From: an uncultured bacterium
GTDB taxonomy: Bacteria > Verrucomicrobiota > Kiritimatiellia > RFP12 > UBA1067
Assembly: GCA_902801025.1 (NCBI GenBank)
Contig: CADCGZ010000023.1
Location: forward strand, 1-36,233
Reading direction: 5' to 3'
Length of the DNA: 36,233 nucleotides
Position 1 is the stretch's first letter; every line of letters starts with the position of its first letter. Shown in pieces: positions 30,510-36,233 of the stretch. Under the pieces are notes generated by a model, which did not search any database, was not told the origin of the DNA, and saw only the letters and a list, made by a program, of their open reading frames with translations. The position numbers and the translations under genes are program-made.

Positions 30510-32112
30510 AGGTGTCCTTATATTTTACCAAAACCATCAGGATGATGAGAAGTGCAAATGAGACGGAGAGCGGCATATCCCCAACCGTTCCGTAGAATGT
30601 CACCGGCGACATGGTGGGGCAGGGCGGAGAGAGCTTAGTCACCGTGTCGCACATAGTGCCGCGCTCATCGACAAGCGGACGCCCATCCGCACGAGAAAGC
30701 CAGCTGGCCCTGCCGCGTGGATCAATCGTCCCGGTGACGCCCGAATTCCCCACGCGGATGACCGCGAGCCCCGTCTCCACCGCGCGAGCGACGGCTTGCC
30801 ACGAATGCTGCTCGGCCTCGATTGAATCGGAGAACCAGCTGTCGTTTGTGATGAAGACGAGCGCACGTGCGCCCTTATGCAACAGCGCGCGCATCTGTGC
30901 GGAATCTGTGTCCTCGTAGCAAATCGCAACGCCGTAGTCGCCAAGGAGCTTGAGCTCGCCAGGAGTGCAACTCCCGACCGGCGCAAGCTTCTGGAGCGCA
31001 GTGATCCACTTGTCGCCCGGGATAAACTCCCCGAATGGCACAAGATGTACCTTGTCGTATATCTGCATGTCGCACCCCGACTGACGCACATCTAAGCCAA
31101 ATGAGAACAGCGCCGCCGAGTTGTACTCCTTGCCATTCGCAAACCGCCCGCCACCGGCAATCACCTCGCGTGCGCCCGTCAGCTTCGAAACCCACCTCAC
31201 GAACGCGAGCGAGCGCGGCGAATCTGCCGCGCCGAACTCGCTCAGCGCGCTCTCCGACAGCACCACGAGATCTGGCCGCGTGTAGGCGACGTTTGCGAGC
31301 AAGTTGGAGTAGACGGCAATCGGATCCTCGCGTTCCGCTTGCTTGAAGACGCATGGAAAATTCCTCTGGACGAGCGCGACGGTGCAGTCTTCCTTTTTCC
31401 AATGATCCATTCTACGCGCCGCACTTCCCTCAAGCGCATACAGCCCCCAAATGAGCAGGAACGGAATAAGCGTCTCAAGCGACGCCCAGCGGGTCGTGCG
31501 CTTCATTATGCGCTCGGCGATACCCGCAATCGTGCCGTTGACAAGGATGACGACGGCACTTACGAGATAGACGCCGCCCAAGGCCGCAGGCGAGCCAAGG
31601 TTGGCATTGACGAGCGGAAGTCCGAGGTGGTTCCACGAGAAGCCGCCGAAAAGACGCGAACGAAGAAGCTCAAGCCCACACCACAGAAGCGGCTCGGCGA
31701 CGAGTATAGCGAAAAGGCGGCGCGCGTAGGGGAAGCGCGGCGGTTTTCTCCACGGAGAGCCCTCGTCCTTCGCCCACGCCCAGACTTTCGCGGAAAGCCA
31801 GCCGAAAGCGCCGAAGTAAAGCGCGCAGTACGCCGCGAGAGCGCCCCAGCCGAGGACGACAAGCGGCCAGGGGCCACCGTTCTTGACGATGGCGGGCATC
31901 CACGAAAGCGTAGCGAACCAGAAGACGAAGCCGTTCAGAAACCAGCGACAGAAGTTCGTCTTCGCGTCTTTGTTGCGAGCAAGCCAAAGAAGCGGCGCAA
32001 GCGCAAACACGCAGTCGGTCTTCTCCGCCATCGGTGGAAACGACGCCCAGAGAAGAAATCCCGGGAGTATCCAGAATATGCGAGCAAGCTTTTTCAGCGC
32101 TTCGGAAATCAT
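30481..32112 (-). CDS. lnt: Apolipoprotein N-acyltransferase
   Basis: A 543-residue inner-membrane enzyme that adds the third acyl chain to lipoproteins, found in Gram-negative envelopes. About six N-terminal transmembrane segments (residues 10-215) precede a nitrilase-fold periplasmic domain. The catalytic triad is visible: Glu in [12 protein letters not shown] (about 290), Lys in [12 protein letters not shown] (about 362) and Cys in AICYEDTD (about 418). A final transmembrane segment (about 508-530) follows. The ATG at 32112 has AAGG 12 bases upstream. It is divergent from the peptidase gene at 32224 and overlaps ychJ by 29 bases. It supports a diderm organism. Confidence 0.95.
   Translation of the reverse strand: MISEALKKLARIFWILPGFLLWASFPPMAEKTDCVFALAPLLWLARNKDAKTNFCRWFLNGFVFWFATLSWMPAIVKNGGPWPLVVLGWGALAAYCALYFGAFGWLSAKVWAWAKDEGSPWRKPPRFPYARRLFAILVAEPLLWCGLELLRSRLFGGFSWNHLGLPLVNANLGSPAALGGVYLVSAVVILVNGTIAGIAERIMKRTTRWASLETLIPFLLIWGLYALEGSAARRMDHWKKEDCTVALVQRNFPCVFKQAEREDPIAVYSNLLANVAYTRPDLVVLSESALSEFGAADSPRSLAFVRWVSKLTGAREVIAGGGRFANGKEYNSAALFSFGLDVRQSGCDMQIYDKVHLVPFGEFIPGDKWITALQKLAPVGSCTPGELKLLGDYGVAICYEDTDSAQMRALLHKGARALVFITNDSWFSDSIEAEQHSWQAVARAVETGLAVIRVGNSGVTGTIDPRGRASWLSRADGRPLVDERGTMCDTVTKLSPPCPTMSPVTFYGTVGDMPLSVSFALLIILMVLVKYKDTYEKRRYLSM
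30522..30530 (-). promoter_or_regulatory. Extended -10 within the end of lnt, for ychJ
   Basis: The minus strand reads TGGTAAAAT preceded by TTT. The predicted start is near 30515, leaving a leader of only about six bases before the ychJ ATG at 30509. Confidence 0.5.
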
Positions 32113-32146
32113 CTATGCAGCAGACCTTTTTTCACGTTGGACGGAT

Positions 32147-32155
32147 ATTTTACCA
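32147..32155 (-). promoter_or_regulatory. Extended -10 promoter of lnt
   Basis: The minus strand reads TGGTAAAAT. The predicted transcription start is near 32140, with a leader of about 28 bases. Confidence 0.6.
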
Positions 32156-32187
32156 AATTTCACCCGCCGCCGCTTGTAACATTGCCC

Positions 32188-32217
32188 TTGACCACATGTC
32201 GAGGCGTAGCTTATAAT
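32188..32217 (+). promoter_or_regulatory. Sigma70-type promoter with the start codon at +1
   Basis: TTGACC at 32188-32193, an 18-base spacer and TATAAT at 32212-32217. The next six bases place +1 at 32224, the A of the ATG. No ribosome site fits between, so the transcript is predicted to be leaderless. Confidence 0.7.
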
Positions 32218-32223
32218 ACCGCC

Positions 32224-33693
32224 ATGAAAATCGCATTGACACTTGCATCGGCTATGGTAGCCGCAGCTGCCTGCGCATACTCGCGGATCGAACTGCCCTC
32301 TGGCTCGTCATGGCACTACAGAGTCGTCGTCTCGAAGTCCGCAGCAGCGGACCCCGCATGGCGCGCCGTCGCAAATGCGCTCGCCGCAAAGTACGATAAG
32401 TACCCATACTCGAGTTCCGTCGTCGTCGAGAACCTGACGAACGCCACCCACTCGCTCCATTCCAAGTATTCCACACCGCGCTATGTCGCCTTCGTGATGA
32501 AACCCGAGGAGGCGACGGCCCAAACGCTATTCGCCCTCCACGCGATGATGAAGTCGCTTGACGACGACCCGTACTACGACGCCGTGTGGGGAATCGTGAC
32601 AGGACCGACAGCGGAGGCCGCGATGCGGCTCGCCGCGGCAAAGGGAGTCCATCCCCGCACCGCGCTCACGACGACGGGGGTCGACTTCCGTCCCTACGAC
32701 GACGCAACGACAATCTCGGACGCCTACGCCCCTGACTCCAAGCGCGAAGAATACAACAAACCCGTCAAACCCGTGGCAATCATTGAGAAGCGCGGCGGCG
32801 CACCCGCCGCGACGCGAATTGTCCGCGGCGACACGACCGCAGAGTTCGTCGCCGCGTGGAACGCGCTCGACCCCGAGCTTCTGGTGACGTCCTCGCACGC
32901 AAGCCAGCGCAACCTCGAGATGCCCTTTTCGACCGGCAACATCGTTCCGCGCGATGGCAAGCTGTGGTCGCTTCCCGACAAGCGACTCATAGACTACGCT
33001 ACCGGCCAGGCCACGTCAAACGCTACCGCGCAGGCGGCCGCGGCGCCGCTCGCCGAGCCGAAGCGCGACAAGATCTGGATTGCGGCGGGCAACTGCCTCA
33101 TCGGCGACTACAAGGACAACGACTCGATGGCCGCCGCGATGATCGGCTACGGACGCATCGTGCAGTTCATGGGCTATGTGAAGACGACGTGGTTCGGCGA
33201 AATCGGATGGGAGACGCTTGCGCAATTCGCCGAGAACCGCGCGACCGCAAGCGAAGCGTGGTACTTCGCAGGGCAGAACCTAGAACGCAAGCTGGCGCTG
33301 ATGAAGAAGGACGAGCGCAGCATGAACTATGCCGGGCGCTTCTGGGATCGCGACGGAACCGCGTTCTGGGGAGACCCGGCGCTCGATGCGTCTTTAGAGA
33401 CGGAAAGGCCCGGGCAACCGGCCAAGCTGACCGGCATCAAAGCAAGGGCCGGAATCCGCCTGACGTTCGAGGCACTGGAGAATCTCGAGGCGAAGGAGGA
33501 CAAAGTCGAGGAAGTGCACATCGTGCATCCCTTCGGGATTATCCTCCCGCGTATTCCCGAGCCCTACCAGGTCAAGTCGGAAACGAGCCTCGGAATATTT
33601 GCGGCTGACGACTTCGCGCTCGTCACCTCATGGCCCGCCATGAAGAAAGGCGACAAGCTCGACGTCTGGATCGGATCGTCACGCGGACGATAA
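32224..33693 (+). CDS. Secreted gingipain-like (clan CD) cysteine peptidase
   Basis: A 489-residue protein. The start is the ATG at 32224, which begins a good signal peptide (MKIALTLASAMVAAAACA); the open frame reaching back to 31339 is only the shadow of lnt. The fold and motifs resemble C25/caspase-like peptidases: a hydrophobic strand then LLVTSSHASQRN (about residues 217-228) with the catalytic His, and KIWIAAGNCLIGDYKDNDSM (about 283-302) with the catalytic Cys after a strand. GTAFWGDPALDASL is the block that often follows in such proteins. The C-terminal 60 residues look like a beta domain. Family assignment rests on motif order. No partner gene is linked; it diverges from lnt. Confidence 0.75.
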   Translation: MKIALTLASAMVAAAACAYSRIELPSGSSWHYRVVVSKSAAADPAWRAVANALAAKYDKYPYSSSVVVENLTNATHSLHSKYSTPRYVAFVMKPEEATAQTLFALHAMMKSLDDDPYYDAVWGIVTGPTAEAAMRLAAAKGVHPRTALTTTGVDFRPYDDATTISDAYAPDSKREEYNKPVKPVAIIEKRGGAPAATRIVRGDTTAEFVAAWNALDPELLVTSSHASQRNLEMPFSTGNIVPRDGKLWSLPDKRLIDYATGQATSNATAQAAAAPLAEPKRDKIWIAAGNCLIGDYKDNDSMAAAMIGYGRIVQFMGYVKTTWFGEIGWETLAQFAENRATASEAWYFAGQNLERKLALMKKDERSMNYAGRFWDRDGTAFWGDPALDASLETERPGQPAKLTGIKARAGIRLTFEALENLEAKEDKVEEVHIVHPFGIILPRIPEPYQVKSETSLGIFAADDFALVTSWPAMKKGDKLDVWIGSSRGR

Positions 33694-33710
33694 GCCGCGG
33701 AAGAAACGAA

Positions 33711-33800
33711 TAGAGGCAGATAGAGGCCAACAGTGTCAGTTAAGGTCGGCAGAACAAGTAGGATAGAGCCGCGCAGAGTCGCTGAATAGGGTCGGATAGC
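33711..33800. repeat. 10-bp-period degenerate tandem repeat in a convergent spacer
   Basis: Units with core YAGNGKC start at 33711 (TAGAGGCAGA), 33721 (TAGAGGCCAA), 33731 (CAGTGTCAGT) and 33741 (TAAGGTCGGC). After a 3-base register shift they resume at 33764 (TAGAGCCGCG) and 33774 (CAGAGTCGCT), and after another at 33787 (TAGGGTCGGA). The same repeat occurs at 808-837. It fills most of the gap between the convergent peptidase and U32 genes. Confidence 0.65.
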
Positions 33801-33805
33801 ATTAG

Positions 33806-33819
33806 GGCGCGAACGCGCC
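33806..33819. terminator. GC-rich palindrome between convergent genes
   Basis: GGCGCG and CGCGCC flank AA, an almost perfect 14-base palindrome 12 bases before the U32 stop. It lacks a T-run, so it is at best a weak or factor-dependent terminator for one or both converging transcripts. Confidence 0.4.
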
Positions 33820-33830
33820 ACCGCCAAATG

Positions 33831-36002
33831 TCATTCCGGCGGGTTCCAGGAGAGGTCGATTCGCGTGGGCGCACCGGCGGGGGCGTCGAAAGTGCGCGGA
33901 ACGGGGCGCGTCGTGACATAGAGGTTGTCGCGGCGGTAGATCGCAAGACCGTCGGCCTGCTCTGCGGCGGGCTTGGTAAGCGAGACGAAAAGCGGCGTCG
34001 CCTGTTGCGCGAGGAACTCAATGTCGTATCCACTCTCGGCAAGATAGGAGAGGTTCTCGCGCACATTCTCGGGGCTTGCCACAAAGCGCTTCACGCCAAG
34101 CGAAGAAAGCTCTGCAAGCGCGTGGGAGTTGAAGGCATAGAGAGTCCAGTCGGCCGTGATGTCAGAGACGCCGGCCGCCTTCAAAAGTCGCAACGTCGCA
34201 AGGTCGCTCGCCTCCCACTTCTCGAAACCTTCGCGATGAAGCCGCTTCACGAAAACGCGCAGCTTGTTGAAGTCTGGCTCGGCGGTGTAGACGGGCAATG
34301 CGAGTCGTGTCGTAGAAGCGTCGAATGCCCCAACTTCGACGTCGCTCGTCGACGACGTGACAGCGACTATGATCTCGTCCCACTCGCCTGCGGGGACCGT
34401 CTGGCCGACGCGGATCTTAAGCCGCTTTGCGGCAGCGCGACCAGCCGACAAGCCAGAAACAAGCTCGTCATCCGCAAGCGCTGCCTCGACCTTTGCCCTT
34501 CTCGCCTTTTCACGGGCCTCGTCAAGCCGCTCGACGAGATCGCGCCTCAAGTCGTTCAGGACGCTCATAGGCGCAAAGCGCCTGTCGGGATCGACGAGAG
34601 AGAGCTTTCCAAGCGCGTAGTTCGTCTCGCCAAGTTTCGAGAACGCCTTTTCAACGGCGCCGTAAGTTTTTTCTGGATTCTTCGCCGAGTCAAAAGCGCC
34701 GGAGATCGACGCCATAACACCATTCGCGGCAGCGGAAATCGAGTCGGCGGCGACAGCCACTTCGATGTCTATCTTGACGTTGCCAGGATAGTCGCTCGGG
34801 CGGAAGCTTGGCGCGGGGAACATCCTCTTCACGGCGTTCGACATCGAGCAGTAGACATTCTCGCCCTCGCGGATCGGGAAATCCTCGGGGAGCTCTATCT
34901 CGACATCTGTTCCAGCCGCGACTTCGAAAACCGGCGTCCTTGAAATCGCAGGGCGCATCTCGCGTATTCCGAGCCCGAGGTGGCGGCCTTCGGCCATCGT
35001 GTCGAACTGAAGCCCGTCGTGGACTTCAAGGGCACGCGCCGTATGGAAGCGAAGCCATCTGCGCCCTTCGCGGTCCTTCGTTACGCGCTTCACGGTTCCG
35101 ATTGGTGCGCCGAGGTGCCCAAGCGACTCGGGGTCTATTGGAGACTCCTTGCCCTTGCCGTCGAGATAGAGCTCCGTCGTGCGACGAGAGAAAATCGTCT
35201 CAAGGTCGGCGAGCGTAACGCGCTTGCCTCCGCGGGAGTCGAGTATCTGCCTGTAGAACTTCGTGACTGCCGCGACATAGAGCGCAGACTTCATGCGGCC
35301 CTCGATCTTGAGCGAGACGACGCCAGCGTCAACGAGCTTTCGAACATCCTCGCCAAGCCGCAGGTCCTTCATGGAGAAGATGTACGGGTTGACCGGCTGG
35401 CCATATCCCATACGGCAGCAGTAGGGGCATTTGCCGCGGTTGCCGCTTCTGCCCTTCTCCATCGCGCCAAAGAGGCAAAGCCCCGAGATCGAGTAGCAGA
35501 GCGCGCCGTGGATGAAGCACTCGAGCTCAAGACCGCCGCAACGCTTGGAGATCGACGCGATTTCGGCGAGCGACAACTCGCGTGCGAGAACGACGCGCGT
35601 AAAGCCGACGTCCTTCAGCGCGAGGACGCCTTCGAGATTGTGGGCGACGAGCTGGGTCGAGGCGTGGAGCGCGAGCGCAGGGAAGTGACGACGGCAAAGA
35701 CGCGCGATGCCGAGATCCTGGACGATGAGCGCGTCCGGTCCGATTTCCTCAAGCCGAGAAAGCGTCTCGACGGCAGACTCGACGTCAACTTCGTCGACGA
35801 GCGTATTGAACGTAACGTAGACCTTCTTGCCCTTCGCATGCGCGAAGCGGACGAGATTGCCGAGATCTTCAAACGAGAGGTTCTTAGCAAACGCCCGCGC
35901 GGAGAAGTCGGCAAGACCGCAGTATACCGCGTCCGCGCCAGCGTCAAACGCCGCAAGCGCCGTCTCGAAGTCTCCGGCAGGCGAGAGAAGTTCTGCGCTC
36001 AC
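33831..36002 (-). CDS. U32 family peptidase-like protein (RlhA/YdcP type)
   Basis: A 723-residue protein. The N-terminal U32 TIM-barrel (about 1-330) opens with LLSPAGDFETALAAFDAGADAVYCG and holds ELECFIHGALCYSISGLC (about 158-175), the U32 signature, followed by the cysteine pair in RGKCPYCCR. These cysteines probably bind an iron-sulfur cluster. The large C-terminal half corresponds to the extended RlhA-type architecture. RlhA helps hydroxylate 23S rRNA C2501 with prephenate; other U32 proteins act in tRNA or ubiquinone hydroxylation, so the exact substrate is unproven. The GTG start at 36002 overlaps the lysA stop by four bases (GTGA), indicating coupling. Confidence 0.88.
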   Translation of the reverse strand: MSAELLSPAGDFETALAAFDAGADAVYCGLADFSARAFAKNLSFEDLGNLVRFAHAKGKKVYVTFNTLVDEVDVESAVETLSRLEEIGPDALIVQDLGIARLCRRHFPALALHASTQLVAHNLEGVLALKDVGFTRVVLARELSLAEIASISKRCGGLELECFIHGALCYSISGLCLFGAMEKGRSGNRGKCPYCCRMGYGQPVNPYIFSMKDLRLGEDVRKLVDAGVVSLKIEGRMKSALYVAAVTKFYRQILDSRGGKRVTLADLETIFSRRTTELYLDGKGKESPIDPESLGHLGAPIGTVKRVTKDREGRRWLRFHTARALEVHDGLQFDTMAEGRHLGLGIREMRPAISRTPVFEVAAGTDVEIELPEDFPIREGENVYCSMSNAVKRMFPAPSFRPSDYPGNVKIDIEVAVAADSISAAANGVMASISGAFDSAKNPEKTYGAVEKAFSKLGETNYALGKLSLVDPDRRFAPMSVLNDLRRDLVERLDEAREKARRAKVEAALADDELVSGLSAGRAAAKRLKIRVGQTVPAGEWDEIIVAVTSSTSDVEVGAFDASTTRLALPVYTAEPDFNKLRVFVKRLHREGFEKWEASDLATLRLLKAAGVSDITADWTLYAFNSHALAELSSLGVKRFVASPENVRENLSYLAESGYDIEFLAQQATPLFVSLTKPAAEQADGLAIYRRDNLYVTTRPVPRTFDAPAGAPTRIDLSWNPPE

Positions 36003-36233
36003 AGTCCCGGAAAATCGAGGGTGGCGAAATAGTCGGCAAGCGTCTCGGCGCGGCGAATCTCGCGCACAGAGCCGTCTTCCTCGAGAAGGAGCTCGGCCGA
36101 GCGGAGCTTGCCGTTGTACTGGAATCCCATCGCGTGACCGTGTGCGCCGGCGTCGCAGATCACCACGTAGTCGCCCGGCTCAAGGACCGGAAGCTCGCGC
36201 TGGATGGCGAACTTGTCGTTGTTTTCGCACAAG
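35999..36233 (-). CDS. lysA: Diaminopimelate decarboxylase LysA (C-terminal part only)
   Basis: The last 77 or so residues of a fold-III PLP decarboxylase run in from the window edge. The opening CENNDKFAIQREL corresponds to the CESGD(x)6R block that closes the active site from the partner subunit. DYVVICDAGAHGHAMGFQYNGKLRSAELLL matches the LysA GAY...YN.R.R..E region, with the PLP-contacting Tyr. The enzyme makes lysine from meso-diaminopimelate. It overlaps the U32 gene by four bases. Confidence 0.85.
   Translation of the reverse strand, partial: LCENNDKFAIQRELPVLEPGDYVVICDAGAHGHAMGFQYNGKLRSAELLLEEDGSVREIRRAETLADYFATLDFPGL

Noticed and set aside
31339..32223. Upstream extension of the peptidase reading frame
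   Set aside because: It is antisense to lnt and Arg-rich. The ATG at 32224 has a signal peptide and a promoter ending six bases before it.
1..36233. CRISPR array, tRNA, rRNA, prophage or insertion-sequence transposase
   Set aside because: No regular 25-40-base direct repeats with spacers, no cloverleaf-like or rRNA sequence recognised, and no transposase or integrase motif in any frame I read.

Overview
This is a GC-rich bacterial chromosome segment with almost every gene on the minus strand and tightly packed, overlapping operons. The gene content suggests a Gram-negative member of the PVC group, most likely a gut or rumen Kiritimatiellae-type organism. The main clues are two GH92 enzymes, a GH78 enzyme, a discoidin protein with autotransporter-type strand repeats, a carboxynorspermidine pathway, a GT-C/TPR membrane protein and Lnt. 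This assignment is an inference; there is no rRNA or other marker gene in the window.

Layout. (1) 1-731 is the N-terminal part of an unknown membrane-anchored protein. Upstream of it lies a 369-base non-coding stretch with a long nested hairpin and a 10-bp-period repeat. (2) 11118 down to 1101 is one long operon: metY, a GT-C/TPR membrane protein, a Trp-Pro repeat protein, a UbiA-type polyprenyl-phosphate phosphoribosyltransferase, folC, rimO and a HAD-like protein. Most junctions overlap or are a few bases long. (3) 13631-11182 is a two-gene operon for norspermidine/spermidine synthesis (carboxynorspermidine dehydrogenase, then nspC). (4) 24569-13803 is a glycan-degradation regulon: an AraC/XylR-type regulator, a divergent GH92 enzyme, and a second operon with a secreted HExxH peptidase, a large discoidin protein and a GH92-discoidin enzyme. 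(5) 28756-24677 carries parA, a GT2 glycosyltransferase, a small ORF and a secreted GH78 enzyme. (6) 32112-28861 carries lnt, ychJ, a frameshifted HAD phosphatase and a conserved unknown. (7) 32224-33693 (+) is a secreted caspase-fold peptidase. (8) 36233-33831 is the end of lysA followed by a U32 protein.

The most interesting signal is a two-copy operator at 20949-20990 and 23280-23321, identical at 34 of 42 positions. Each copy is two direct half-sites (TTGCA-N5-MCGACM) spaced exactly 21 bp. In both copies it abuts the predicted -35 of a minus-strand glycosidase promoter, and the second copy also lies just upstream of the regulator's own promoter. This defines a predicted regulon of five genes.

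Other cross-window patterns are these. Nine of ten recognisable promoters have an extended -10 (TGN-TAWAMT). In three cases it sits so close to the start codon that the mRNA would be leaderless or nearly so. There are several short-period repeat families. Three of them lie in frame inside folC and nspC, and one 10-bp family occurs at both ends of the window.
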